Assembly (NCBI GenBank): GCA_031581485.1
Contig: JAVLBA010000011.1
Location: forward strand, 1 to 49,541
Reading direction: 5' to 3'
DNA from: BM506 sp031581485
Lineage (GTDB): Bacteria > Desulfobacterota > Desulfobulbia > Desulfobulbales > SURF-16
Length of the DNA: 49,541 nt
The notes under the pieces were generated by a model. It made no database searches. It was not told where the DNA came from and worked only from the letters and a program-made list of their open reading frames with translations. Shown in pieces: positions 1-7,746 of this stretch (positions are counted from its first letter, which is position 1; every line of letters begins with the position of its first letter). Both the position numbers and the translations under genes were made by a program.

Positions 1-11
1 TTGTGCCTTCG

Positions 12-76
12 TGTCTTTGTGGTTCGTATGCAATAACGAAATTCTACACGTACATTTACGTTTTACGGAGTACTAG
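12..76 (-). repeat. Dispersed 65-bp repeat, copy A
   Basis: Read on the minus strand, this stretch matches 16166-16230 on the plus strand at 62 of 65 positions without gaps, so the two copies are in inverted orientation. It begins with CTAGTACTCCGTAAAAC and ends with CGAACCACAAAGACA. The first TAG of the repeat is the stop codon of the cyclophilin gene. Similarity fades outside the 65 bp. The CCACAAAGACAC-type tail resembles short repeats I recall from many bacterial intergenic regions, but I cannot confirm a family. Copy A lies near the window edge, so its true outer boundary is uncertain. Confidence 0.85.
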
Positions 77-603
77 ACCTTCTGCAGATGGGGGAATTGG
101 GCATCAAGGGCCTTGTTCCACTGATCGACTTTCTCCTGCTGAGAGGCGAGCAGGGGAGCGGTATCTCCTTCAATGGTAATATCGTTGATGATATCGCCCT
201 GGGCGATCTTATTTACCACATCCATATCTGCTGCGGAAAGGACCTCGCCAAAAACAGCATGCTTGCCGTCGAGCCAGGAACAGGGACCATGGGTGATGAA
301 GAACTGGCTGCCATTGGTGCCGGGGCCGGCATTGGCCATGGATAATTTGCCTGGGGCGTCATGGACAAGGTCCTTGTCAAATTCATCTTCGAAACGGTAG
401 CCCGGCTCGCCGGTACCGGTACCCAGGGGGCAGCCGGCCTGAACCATGAAATCATTAATAACGCGGTGAAAATTGAGCCCTTTGTAAAAGCCGCGCTGGG
501 CCAGATTGACAAAACTGGCCACGGTCATGGGCACCTTGTCGGCAAAGAGTTTAGCCCGGATTTCACCCTTGGTTGTGTCAAAAACTGCAATTAGATCAGA
601 CAT
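73..603 (-). CDS. ppiB: Peptidyl-prolyl cis-trans isomerase, cyclophilin type
   Basis: This 176-residue protein is a single cyclophilin domain that catalyses cis-trans isomerisation of prolyl bonds. Visible landmarks are FHRV at residues 45-48 with the catalytic Arg47, the QFFIT strand near 100-104, and WLDGKHAVFG at 110-119. There is no signal peptide, so it should act in the cytoplasm. An upstream in-frame Met at 672 exists, but the start at 603 is preferred: AAGAGG lies just upstream and the protein then begins MSDLIAVFDTTKG as in the family. The C-terminus after about residue 160 carries a short helical extension (DQWNKALDAQFPHLQ). The stop codon is supplied by the dispersed repeat. A GCGGCC/GGCCGC hairpin (642-662) sits in its upstream region. 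Confidence 0.95.
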   Translation of the reverse strand: MSDLIAVFDTTKGEIRAKLFADKVPMTVASFVNLAQRGFYKGLNFHRVINDFMVQAGCPLGTGTGEPGYRFEDEFDKDLVHDAPGKLSMANAGPGTNGSQFFITHGPCSWLDGKHAVFGEVLSAADMDVVNKIAQGDIINDITIEGDTAPLLASQQEKVDQWNKALDAQFPHLQKV

Positions 604-732
604 GAAACACCTCTTGTCGTAATAAATTATCTCTGGGAAAAGCGGCCCATCATATTGGCCGCCAAAAAACAACTTTTCTATCTACCCCATCTGCCGCAGA
701 AAAGCAAAAGAGTCTGTTCTTTTCCTCTCCTG

Positions 733-1536
733 TCAGCCATTGCCTCCGGTCAGTCGGTCAAGACGAAGACGATGGCGATGGTCAAAGAGATGGCGGGCGG
801 TGCCATGCACAGCAAGAATAACCCCGAAGCCGGTACCCGTGGCGATGAGAAACATGATCAGGATCTGGTAGCTCACGGCGGTCATGGGAGGCGAACCGGC
901 CAGGATCTGGCCGGTCATCATGCCGGGCAGGGAAACAAGACCGGTGGTGGCCATGGAGTTGATGATGGGGGTCAAGCCGGTGCGGATGGCAGTAGTAATC
1001 TGCTCCTGGATGGCCTGCCGCCATTTTTCGCCAAGCATCAGCCTTCCTTCGATGCTCTGTTTGTTTTGAAATACCGTGGTGGTCAAGGTGTCCATGCTGA
1101 GCGCCACCCCGGTCATGGTATTGCCGAGCATCATGCCAAACAGGGGAATGGCATACTGCGGGGTGTACCAGGGCGTGATGTCAATAATCATAAAGAGGGC
1201 AAAGAGGGTGACCGTGAAGGAGGAGAGAAACATGGCAGCCACCCCCAGGAAATAGGACCAGCGGCCGGATAAAGGCCGGTGCATCCTGCTTGTCACTGCC
1301 TGGCCGGCGCTGAGCAGCATCACCAGGGCCATGATGAGGATGGCCCCAGGGGAAGAGGCGGCAAAGAGCAGCTTCAGGATGTAGCCCATCAGCAGAAGCT
1401 GGAGTGTGCAGCGCAGGGCGGCGATGTAGAGCTGGCGTGTCTGGTGCAGGCGCAGTTTGAGGCTCACTACGCCCAGAAGAAGAATCAGGGTGGCGGCCAG
1501 GCCGAGATCCACCGGGGAAAGAGTGACCATATCCAT
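733..1536 (-). CDS. fetB: FetB-like ABC transporter permease (UPF0014)
   Basis: A 267-residue integral membrane protein with about seven hydrophobic segments. It matches the UPF0014/YbbM family, the permease partner of a small ABC ATPase. In E. coli, FetAB is linked to iron export and oxidative stress resistance; that role here is inferred from family and pairing. Recognisable stretches include the LRLHQTRQL region near residue 30, TPWYTPQYAIPLFGMMLGNTMTG in the middle, and SLPGMMTGQILAG near the C-terminal third. The ribosome binding site GAGGG overlaps the stop of the ATPase gene 10 bp upstream, implying coupled translation. A second Met two codons downstream is also possible as start. Confidence 0.88.
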   Translation of the reverse strand: MDMVTLSPVDLGLAATLILLLGVVSLKLRLHQTRQLYIAALRCTLQLLLMGYILKLLFAASSPGAILIMALVMLLSAGQAVTSRMHRPLSGRWSYFLGVAAMFLSSFTVTLFALFMIIDITPWYTPQYAIPLFGMMLGNTMTGVALSMDTLTTTVFQNKQSIEGRLMLGEKWRQAIQEQITTAIRTGLTPIINSMATTGLVSLPGMMTGQILAGSPPMTAVSYQILIMFLIATGTGFGVILAVHGTARHLFDHRHRLRLDRLTGGNG

Positions 1537-1546
1537 TACATATCCC

Positions 1547-2158
1547 TCAAACGTCTTTCAGTTCATGCCCCGCATCCGGCCCCAAGCGCAGATGTCTGGT
1601 GGCCACCCGTCTGGCCTGGGCCAGGTCATGGGTGACCCAGATAAGGGCGCTCTCATGGAGCTGCTGGTATCTCTTTAATATCCTTTCCACCAGAACGATG
1701 TTCTTTTCGTCAAGATTGGCCGTGGGTTCGTCCAGGAGGAGGACCGTTGGGGTATTGAGCAGCACGCGTAATAAGGATAGACGCTGCCGTTCCCCACTGG
1801 AGAGGCCATGGGGCGGCGTCTTCAGGATATCGGCAGGCAGGCCCACCTCGGCCAGCCGCTGGTGCAGGTCGCTTTTTGGGCCGGGGAAATGATCGCCCAC
1901 CCTGGCCAGCCACCAGCTGCTTTCCGCAGGCAGGAGGCTGACTTGGCGTCGCCACTCCCAGGGCGGATAGGAAGTGGAGGGTTGGCCGCGCAGAAAGAGT
2001 TCGCCGGGATTGGCGTCAAGATCAGCAAGGGCCCTGAGGAAGAGTGACTTGCCGGATCCGGAATCACCGGTAACAGCAAGGCATTCTCCGGCCGCCAGAT
2101 CCAGATCCAGGGGCGCCATTGTTAAAATGTGCAGGTTTCTGATGGCAAAAAGAGTCAT
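1547..2158 (-). CDS. fetA: FetA-like ABC transporter ATP-binding protein
   Basis: A compact 203-residue ABC ATPase that powers the neighbouring UPF0014 permease. Walker A is GDSGSGKS (31-38), the signature is LSSGE (119-123), Walker B is VLLLDE (139-144), and the switch His is H177 in WVTHD. The Q-loop region reads VSLLPAESSWW and I see no glutamine at the expected place, which is unusual. The gene is first of a two-gene minus-strand operon with fetB. Its upstream neighbour csp is separated by a terminator, so it probably has its own weak promoter; the ribosome binding site (AAAGG directly before ATG) is poor. Metal specificity cannot be read from the sequence. Confidence 0.88.
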   Translation of the reverse strand: MTLFAIRNLHILTMAPLDLDLAAGECLAVTGDSGSGKSLFLRALADLDANPGELFLRGQPSTSYPPWEWRRQVSLLPAESSWWLARVGDHFPGPKSDLHQRLAEVGLPADILKTPPHGLSSGERQRLSLLRVLLNTPTVLLLDEPTANLDEKNIVLVERILKRYQQLHESALIWVTHDLAQARRVATRHLRLGPDAGHELKDV

Positions 2159-2173
2159 GCCTTTATATAGCCC

Positions 2174-2218
2174 TTAAAACAAGAATGGGCACTGTCTCTT
2201 TTGGAGAAACAGTGCCCA
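2174..2218 (-). terminator. Rho-independent terminator of csp
   Basis: On the minus strand TGGGCACTGT pairs with ACAGTGCCCA across a short A/G-rich loop, followed by a T-rich run (TTCTTGTTTT). It lies about 50 bp after the cold-shock stop codon and before fetA, so it should end the monocistronic csp transcript. Confidence 0.8.
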
Positions 2219-2270
2219 CTCAATCTGCTCATGCGGCTCACCCTTTCAGGAGATGAGGCTTGAAAATGTG

Positions 2271-2480
2271 CTAAATAACGGCAACATCCTGGGCCTGCAT
2301 CCCTTTCGGACTTTCCACCACATCAAATTCCACCGTCTGCCCCTCAACAAGAGAGCGATGCCCTTCGCCGCGGATTGCCCGGAAATGGACAAAGACATCA
2401 TTGCCATCTTCCGGGATGATAAAGCCGAAACCTTTTCTGTCGTTAAACCATTTCACCGTACCACTCTGACGATTTTCCAT
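2271..2480 (-). CDS. Cold-shock protein, CspA family
   Basis: A 69-residue single cold-shock domain. The RNA-binding motifs are clear: GTVKWFND at the start, RNP1 as KGFGFI (residues 16-21) and RNP2 as VFVHF (29-33). Such proteins bind single-stranded nucleic acid and melt RNA structure. The ribosome binding site is very strong (AAAGGAGG, 2487-2494). Only 5 bp beyond it begins a 185-bp hairpin-rich repeat, so the mRNA leader or promoter must lie in or beyond that repeat. An RhlB-like RNA helicase lies directly upstream on the same strand, a sensible partner in RNA remodelling, though co-transcription is not shown. Confidence 0.95.
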   Translation of the reverse strand: MENRQSGTVKWFNDRKGFGFIIPEDGNDVFVHFRAIRGEGHRSLVEGQTVEFDVVESPKGMQAQDVAVI

Positions 2481-2499
2481 GTCTTCCTCCTTTAGAATA

Positions 2500-2684
2500 G
2501 ATGGACTCGCAAAAAGTCCATCGTACCATTTGAGATGGCTAAGCTAAAATCGTCAGATCCAAGGCGCGCAAATTTCGAGGAATGCAGCGTACTTGGGTAC
2601 GCTGCAATGACGAGACAATTCGGAGTCTCGTGACCTCGCTTACCTGCGGCAACACAGGAGCTGGCGACTTTTTGCGACGCCATC
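2500..2684 (-). repeat. 185-bp hairpin-rich MITE-like repeat
   Basis: The two ends resemble each other as imperfect inverted repeats built around a CGCAAAAAGTC core: GATGGACT...AAGTCCATC at the left end and GGCGACTTTTTGCGACGCC at the right end, each also able to fold on itself. Inside are a perfect 10-bp stem, TGCAGCGTAC/GTACGCTGCA (2583-2606), and a 7-bp stem, ACGAGAC/GTCTCGT (2610-2631). From memory, elements with ends of this type are scattered through deltaproteobacterial genomes; I cannot search for copies. The strand is set by the downstream csp gene only. A 63-residue reading frame covers the element and is not considered a gene. Confidence 0.7.
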
Positions 2685-2757
2685 AGAATTGATGGATAAG
2701 ATAAAGGTCATCTGGGGAAACTGAACCCCCTTCAAGGCGTACCGGAACAACGTCCTC

Positions 2758-4242
2758 CTATCTGCGGTGGGGCTTTCTGCCCCTGGCAGGGCTTGGTCGT
2801 CTGGGGCGAGGCGGCAGAGGGGGCAGTACCGGCGGCGCCGCCAGCAGTTCGTCTGCCGGATAGAGGCATTCCAGCTTGCGACTGATAAATGTTTCGATGT
2901 CAGGCAGGTAGAAGGAGTCCTCTTCACAGGCAAAGCTGACGGAAGTCCCTTCGGCACCGGCCCGGCCCGTTCTGCCGATGCGGTGCACATAGTCTTCCGG
3001 ATCATAGGGCAGATTGAAATTCACCACATGGCTGATGCCGTCAATATGGATGCCGCGGCCCGCAACATCCGTGGCCACCAGAACGCGGATTTTACCCTCT
3101 TTGAAATCATTGAGGGTGGTGACTCTTTTTTTCTGGTCAACGTCACCGGAGAGCATGCCGCACGAGATCTTATAGCGCCGTAATAATTCATGAAGCTGTC
3201 TGGTTTCCGACTTGCGGTTGCAAAAAACAATCACCTTGTGCAGATCCCGGGTCGTAATAAGATTGTAGAGGAGGGTGGGTTTTTGATCGCTGGTGACCAG
3301 GTAGACAAGCTGGTCAATGGTGTCAACAGTGGCGTGGTCTGCCTTGATCTCAACCACGGCCGGCTCCTTGGTCCATTGCTCGGCCAAGTGATTGACTGCC
3401 GGGGTAATGGTGGCGCTGAAAAAGAGGGTCTGTCTCTTATCTTTAGGGGGCATGCTGTAGACGATCTGTTTGACGTCCGGGATAAAACCCATATCAAGCA
3501 TGCGATCCGCCTCATCAATGACGAAAATCTCCACATCACCCAGGTGGAGATGGCGTTTGCGCTGAAAATCAAGAAGTCGTCCCGGGGTAGCCACAACAAT
3601 ATCTACCTGCCGGCCCTGGACATCATCAAGCTGTTTCTGGTAATCCATGCCCCCATAAATAGGGACGATATGCAGATCGCTATAGGCGGCAAGCTTTTCA
3701 GCATCCTCGGCAATCTGCATGACAAGCTCCCGGGTGGGGGCGATGATGAGGCTGCGGGGGGTGGCCACTTTACCGGGTACGGCTGCTTTTTTGGTCAGAA
3801 GGGTGGTCAGGATGGAGACAAGAAAGGCCGCTGATTTACCTGTGCCGGTCTGGGCCTTGCCGGTGGCGTCCTTGCCGCCTAAGGTATGGCCAAGGATGGC
3901 GGCCTGAATAGGTGTGCAGTAATGAAAAGAAAGATCACTGATGGCATGCATCACCTCAAGGGGCAGGTCAAAATCATGAAAACGTTTGCGTCCTTTCTCC
4001 TCGGCAACCTCAAAGTCGGAGAGGTTCCAGTCACCGTTTTCCAGGGGTTGACGCTTTGGAGGTGAAGCCGGAGCTGCGGTCTTTTTAGGAGGTTTCGGGG
4101 TTGTTTTCCTGGCAGAGGGTGCAGGCCGGGAAGCAGTTTTGCTTGCTTTAGGGACAGGCAGGCCAAAGATGGAACCTGAATCTAAGGTGATGGGCTGACG
4201 TGCATCTGGAGCAGGACATGGACAAACTTCTTTATTTCTCAT
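2758..4242 (-). CDS. DEAD-box ATP-dependent RNA helicase, RhlB-like
   Basis: A 494-residue helicase. An 85-residue Pro/Lys/Ala-rich basic N-terminal extension precedes the Q motif (FHDFDLPLEVMHA...YCTPIQ, about 88-113). Then come motif I AQTGTGKS (130-137), PTREL (169-173), DEAD (243-246), SAT (276-278) and HRIGRTGRAG (420-429), ending in a Pro/Arg-rich tail. The stretches SGDVDQKKR and SFACEEDSFYLPDIE resemble RhlB, a degradosome-associated helicase. The start at 4242 is chosen because TAAGG precedes that ATG; an upstream TTG at 4293 falls inside a terminator T-run. The gene is preceded by a structured leader with a terminator (4291-4394), suggesting conditional read-through. Cold-shock protein follows downstream. 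Confidence 0.92.
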   Translation of the reverse strand: MRNKEVCPCPAPDARQPITLDSGSIFGLPVPKASKTASRPAPSARKTTPKPPKKTAAPASPPKRQPLENGDWNLSDFEVAEEKGRKRFHDFDLPLEVMHAISDLSFHYCTPIQAAILGHTLGGKDATGKAQTGTGKSAAFLVSILTTLLTKKAAVPGKVATPRSLIIAPTRELVMQIAEDAEKLAAYSDLHIVPIYGGMDYQKQLDDVQGRQVDIVVATPGRLLDFQRKRHLHLGDVEIFVIDEADRMLDMGFIPDVKQIVYSMPPKDKRQTLFFSATITPAVNHLAEQWTKEPAVVEIKADHATVDTIDQLVYLVTSDQKPTLLYNLITTRDLHKVIVFCNRKSETRQLHELLRRYKISCGMLSGDVDQKKRVTTLNDFKEGKIRVLVATDVAGRGIHIDGISHVVNFNLPYDPEDYVHRIGRTGRAGAEGTSVSFACEEDSFYLPDIETFISRKLECLYPADELLAAPPVLPPLPPRPRRPSPARGRKPHRR

Positions 4243-4290
4243 AAACCTTACAACTTGTCTAAAAATTAACGTGACCGGCCTGTGTAATAA

Positions 4291-4332
4291 CAAAAAAACC
4301 GGGTCACCATGTACAGTTACTTGGTAACTCGG
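4291..4332 (-). terminator. Leader terminator upstream of the RNA helicase
   Basis: On the minus strand CCGAGTTACC (4332-4323) pairs with GGTGACCCGG (4308-4299) with one A-C mismatch, followed by seven T (4298-4292). It ends about 49 bp before the helicase ATG, so it lies inside the leader rather than after a gene. A smaller hairpin, GTTAC/GTAAC with a three-base loop (4316-4328), uses part of the same 5' arm and could compete with it. This is the usual layout of an attenuator. Confidence 0.7.
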
Positions 4333-4394
4333 CTAGCTAGACGTAAGACCTGTAGTTTTCCGCCCCTGTTTCAAAACAGATTTGGTTTGAAACA
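4291..4394 (-). promoter_or_regulatory. Candidate riboswitch-like leader (GEMM-like core) of the helicase gene
   Basis: Minus-strand order of blocks: CAAACC (4389-4384); a hairpin CTGTTTTGAAACAG (4379-4366); GGGGCGGAAAACTACAGG followed by TCT (ending at 4346); and GCCGAGTTACC (4333-4323), which is also the 5' arm of the terminator. These resemble conserved blocks of the c-di-GMP-I (GEMM) riboswitch (AAACC, P2, GGGACGCAAAGCCACGGG, GCCGGGTTACC) in the right order. However, I find no 5' strand complementary to GTTACC to close P1, and the P3 arm would be very short. It may be a degenerate or different RNA. A -10-like TATAGT lies at 4402-4397. The match is to remembered consensus, not a model search. 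Confidence 0.4.
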
Positions 4395-4653
4395 TGACTA
4401 TACTCTTTTTTATAAAAAAAATAATGATAAAAAGGAAGAAAATTTTGATGTGATGGGCCCTGGAAACAATTCCTGAAAGGGGATAGGGCTATATTCAGGC
4501 CCTATAAGCACGTTTCAGAGGGAGGATGTGAAGAGCCGGTGTTTACTGAAAAGACGCTCTCTGGCGTGGCTGGAAATCTGGATAGTGCGGAGAGTACCCA
4601 GTGGCGGACAACGGCACCTTGAAAACCCTCTTTGACTGCAAAGGGCAAATATG
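4395..4653. other. Gene-free spacer between helicase leader and tRNA terminator
   Basis: No reading frame with coding character is seen. The left end is very A/T-rich with runs of A and T (4400-4440), likely the promoter region of the helicase leader. A small imperfect hairpin, AGGGC/GCCCT, lies near 4485-4505. The rest shows nothing recognisable. Confidence 0.4.
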
Positions 4654-4691
4654 AAAAAAGGGCTCCCAGTTTTGCTTGTCTGTAAGCCCTT
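4654..4691 (-). terminator. Rho-independent terminator after tRNA-Thr
   Basis: On the minus strand AAGGGCT (4691-4685) pairs with AGCCCTT (4664-4658) across a 20-base loop and runs into TTTTTT. It begins 9 bp after the tRNA CCA end, so it should release the tRNA-Thr precursor or the recN operon transcript. Confidence 0.7.
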
Positions 4692-4699
4692 GATATTAC

Positions 4700-4775
4700 T
4701 GGAGCCGATGAGCGGGGTCGAACCGCTGACTTGCTGATTACGAATCAGCTACTCTACCAACTGAGTTACATCGGC
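4700..4775 (-). tRNA. tRNA-Thr (anticodon CGT)
   Basis: A 76-base cloverleaf on the minus strand. The acceptor stem is GCCGATG/CATCGGC, the D arm is ACTC-AGTTGGTA-GAGT, the anticodon stem is GCTGA/TCAGC around TTCGTAA with anticodon CGT, the variable loop is AAGTC, and the T arm is AGCGG-TTCGACC-CCGCT. The discriminator is T and CCA is encoded. It reads ACG threonine codons. It lies about 108 bp downstream of the PP-loop gene on the same strand and upstream of a terminator. Confidence 0.97.
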
Positions 4776-4882
4776 TTTAAGATTTGCCGGCCATACCCTT
4801 GAGCAGCAGGGTGAGGAACAATAGAATATATTGTCTGTTCCTGTCAAGAATTCCCGCACATCGAGGCAAAAGAAAGGTGCTG

Positions 4883-5890
4883 CTACCAGCGCAGCGCTTC
4901 GATCTCCTCAGGGCCGGCTGGTTCCACTTTGAGGATATGGCTCTGGCCCTCATGGTCAATAACCTGCATCTCCTGGATCCGGGCGTCATTTTTTTTCAGG
5001 TAACGGCCGACTATGGCGGCGGCCAGCTCATGATCAGCCCTGTCCTGACTGAACCGGAGAAGGCCGCTGGGACCCGGCCGCTCAGCAGCGGCCCTGATGA
5101 TAAGGTCTCTCTCCAGCTGGAGGGACTCAATATGGTCATTTTCCGCCTCGTTGCGGCCCATGCTGAGCCAGGCGCCGGAAGGAAAACGATATTGGCGGCC
5201 CTGGAGAAGAAAGCGGATATTGTCAGGGGTCAGCAGGTGCGGTTGGTGCAGGTTGTAGAGGGCTCGCATGCGGGCGGCCCGTAAGGGCTCGGTGAGGATA
5301 CAGCCTCCGGCAGGGGAGGGGAAGTCCGTAATGCCCAGTCGGGCAGCCAGTTCTATCTGCGGTGTCCGGTTGCGGCCGTGAAAATGCGGCAGCGCGTCCG
5401 GATCAATGAGACCCTGCTCCTCTGCCTTTGTTTTTTTCAGGGCCCGGCAGCACAAGGGGCGCAGAAGAAGGCCGTCTGTGCCGCTCTCTCTTTCGATGAT
5501 GCGCAGGGTATCCTGGCGTTGCGACATGGGGCGTTGACCAACCACCTCGCCGGTAATGAGAAAAGAGGCGTCATATCTGGCCATAAGCCCTTTGGCGGTA
5601 GAGACCAGCAGGATCTTGCAATCAACGCAAGGGTTGAAGTTTTTACCGTAACCATGGGCAGGGGCAGCCAGCATCTGCAGAAAGGGTGCACTTATGTCAA
5701 TGAGCTCAACGTCTATGCCGTATCTGGTGAAGATTTCGGAACAATATTCATCCTGACGGGCTAGGAGGTCATAGTCGAAAAAAGGGCTGACAAACTTGAG
5801 GGCCTTGACTTTGATCCCCTGATTCTGGATAACCCGGCAGGCGAGCAGGGAGTCGAGGCCGCCTGAGAAGAGGGCGAGGGCAGTGGTCAT
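4883..5890 (-). CDS. PP-loop ATPase, ThiI/MnmA-like tRNA thiouridylase-type protein
   Basis: A 335-residue protein starting with an ATP-pyrophosphatase loop, SGGLDS (residues 9-14). A cysteine pair NPCVDCK (C88, C91) follows, and a third Cys occurs in PAGGCILTEP near residue 190. The motif pattern matches proteins that adenylate and thiolate tRNA uridine (ThiI or MnmA type), and deltaproteobacterial relatives are annotated that way. The actual modified base is not known from sequence. The C-terminal 120 residues are family-specific and unassigned. The start codon overlaps the recN stop as ATGA, so it is translationally coupled to recN; a tRNA gene lies just downstream. Confidence 0.8.
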   Translation of the reverse strand: MTTALALFSGGLDSLLACRVIQNQGIKVKALKFVSPFFDYDLLARQDEYCSEIFTRYGIDVELIDISAPFLQMLAAPAHGYGKNFNPCVDCKILLVSTAKGLMARYDASFLITGEVVGQRPMSQRQDTLRIIERESGTDGLLLRPLCCRALKKTKAEEQGLIDPDALPHFHGRNRTPQIELAARLGITDFPSPAGGCILTEPLRAARMRALYNLHQPHLLTPDNIRFLLQGRQYRFPSGAWLSMGRNEAENDHIESLQLERDLIIRAAAERPGPSGLLRFSQDRADHELAAAIVGRYLKKNDARIQEMQVIDHEGQSHILKVEPAGPEEIEALRW

Positions 5891-7536
5891 TTTGTCTTTC
5901 TCTCCACCAGTTGCCGGACATAGGCCAGGGTGCTCGCCGTGGCCGAGGTGCCGTCGAGCATGGCGGCCAGGGCCTCCACGATGGCCGGCCCCTGCAAGGA
6001 GCGAATGGTGGTCATGGTCCGGCCATCTTCAATGGATTTGCTCACCTGAAAATGGCAATCAGCCAGGGAGGCGATGTGGGCAAGGTGGGTGATGCAGAGG
6101 ACCTGGTGGTGGCCGGCCAGTTCCCTGATCTTGGCACCCACCGATTCGGCTGCCTGGCCGCTGATGCCGCTGTCCACCTCGTCAAAGATCACCGTTTCCA
6201 CCTGGTCATTTTTGGCCAGCACACATTTGAGGCCGAGAAGCAGGCGGGAGAGCTCGCCGCCAGAGGCCACCTGTTTGAGGGGCTTGATCTCCTCACCAAA
6301 ATTGGCGGAAAAGAGAAATTCCAGATGATCCATGCCGGTGCGCGATGGCTCCCTGGGGGTCAACCCGATCTCAAAGCGGCTGTTCTCCAGGCAGAGGGAG
6401 TGCAGTTCGTTGCTGATGGCAACAGCAAGCTGCTGGGCGGCCTGTTGCCTGGCGCGACTCAGCTCCTGGCAGAGGGTGTGTAGCTCCTGCAGCGAGTTTT
6501 CCGCCAGGAGCCTGGTGGCGGCAATCTCCTGATCCAGTGATTCCAGAGTGGTAAGCTCTGCACAGGCCTCCTCATGGAAGTGGAGGATCTCGGCAATGGA
6601 CGTCCCATATTTTCGTTTCAGGTGGGCTAGGGTGTCAATACGCTCGGCAACCTCATCCAGGCGGGCAGGATCGTGGGGGATCGCCGCCATGTAATTGCGG
6701 ATTTCCGCGCGCTGCTCTTCCAGGAGATAACTCTGCTCAGCAACCATCTCACTGATGGCCACGGCCTGCGGGTCAAGGAGCGCCGCCTGTTCCAGTTTTT
6801 TGCGTACCACGGCCAGGGAATCCGTAATGGTGTAGAGCCTGTCATAGGCGTCGGCTGCCAGTTTGGAGAGTTCCGTGGAGCTGCGCAGCCGGTTTTTTTC
6901 TTCCAGCAAACTCTCCTCTTCGCCGCTGACCAGGGCCGCCTCTTCGATTTCGTTGATCTGGTAGTGCAGAAAATCTTTACGCTGTTCCTTGTCCCGTTCA
7001 TTGCCCTGGAGGGTAAGGAGCTGCTGCCTGGCTGCTGTCCATTTTTCATGGAGGGCGCCAACGGCATGCCTCTGGGCAAAGAGATCGCCGGCAGTATCGA
7101 CAAAATCTAGATGGGCCTGGGGATCAAGGAGCTGCTGATGCTCGTGCTGGCTGGCCACGCTGAGGAGAAATTCGCTCAGGGAGCCGACAAATTTGGCCGT
7201 TGTCATGCTGCCGTTTAGATAAAAGCGGCTGCGGCCACTATCTGAAAGGATCCTTTTAATGATGAGGGTGTCATCACATTCAATACCATTATCCCGGCAG
7301 AGCTTGCGCACCGGTGATTGGGGGGAGATCTCAAAGAGGGCTTCCACCACGGCCTGCTTGGTGCCGCTGCGTACCAGTTTGGCAGTGGCCTTGCCGCCGG
7401 AAAGAAGATGGATGGCCTGGAGGATGATTGATTTCCCGGCCCCGGTCTCACCGGTCAACACGGTGAGACCATGGCTGAAATCAAGGGTGAGCTCTTTGAT
7501 AATGGCCAGATTTTCTATGTGCAGTTCACGAAGCAT
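5887..7536 (-). CDS. recN: DNA repair protein RecN
   Basis: A 549-residue SMC-like ATPase of recombinational double-strand-break repair. The N-terminal lobe carries MLRELHIENLAII and Walker A GETGAGKS (29-36). A long Glu/Arg/Leu-rich coiled coil fills the middle. The C-terminal lobe carries SGGELSRLLL, Walker B VIFDEVDSGISG and HHQVLCITHLAHIA. Length is typical of the family (about 550). No good Shine-Dalgarno precedes the ATG. The gene heads a minus-strand pair with the PP-loop gene and is divergent from the M48 protease, with a 210-bp region between them. Confidence 0.96.
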   Translation of the reverse strand: MLRELHIENLAIIKELTLDFSHGLTVLTGETGAGKSIILQAIHLLSGGKATAKLVRSGTKQAVVEALFEISPQSPVRKLCRDNGIECDDTLIIKRILSDSGRSRFYLNGSMTTAKFVGSLSEFLLSVASQHEHQQLLDPQAHLDFVDTAGDLFAQRHAVGALHEKWTAARQQLLTLQGNERDKEQRKDFLHYQINEIEEAALVSGEEESLLEEKNRLRSSTELSKLAADAYDRLYTITDSLAVVRKKLEQAALLDPQAVAISEMVAEQSYLLEEQRAEIRNYMAAIPHDPARLDEVAERIDTLAHLKRKYGTSIAEILHFHEEACAELTTLESLDQEIAATRLLAENSLQELHTLCQELSRARQQAAQQLAVAISNELHSLCLENSRFEIGLTPREPSRTGMDHLEFLFSANFGEEIKPLKQVASGGELSRLLLGLKCVLAKNDQVETVIFDEVDSGISGQAAESVGAKIRELAGHHQVLCITHLAHIASLADCHFQVSKSIEDGRTMTTIRSLQGPAIVEALAAMLDGTSATASTLAYVRQLVERKTK

Positions 7537-7746
7537 GGCAGAAATAAGAAGGGGGACGACCAGGTGATTAATAAAAGGACCGGAAAAAATGATTCATAAA
7601 ATCTATACAGGATTTACGGACAGAAGTCCATAAGCCCTCTTGGCCCGTTTTATCTGGCAAACAAAAACTGATAAGGTATACCTATTTTATATATGTTCTT
7701 TTTTGCCTCAAGATCTCTTTTCCCTGCCCCGGTGGCCCCTTATTTT

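Noticed and set aside
2492..2683. A 63-residue minus-strand reading frame filling the hairpin-rich repeat
   Set aside because: It coincides with the repeat, its codons follow the palindromes, and it shows no domain. Such frames in repeats are often mis-annotated as hypothetical proteins.
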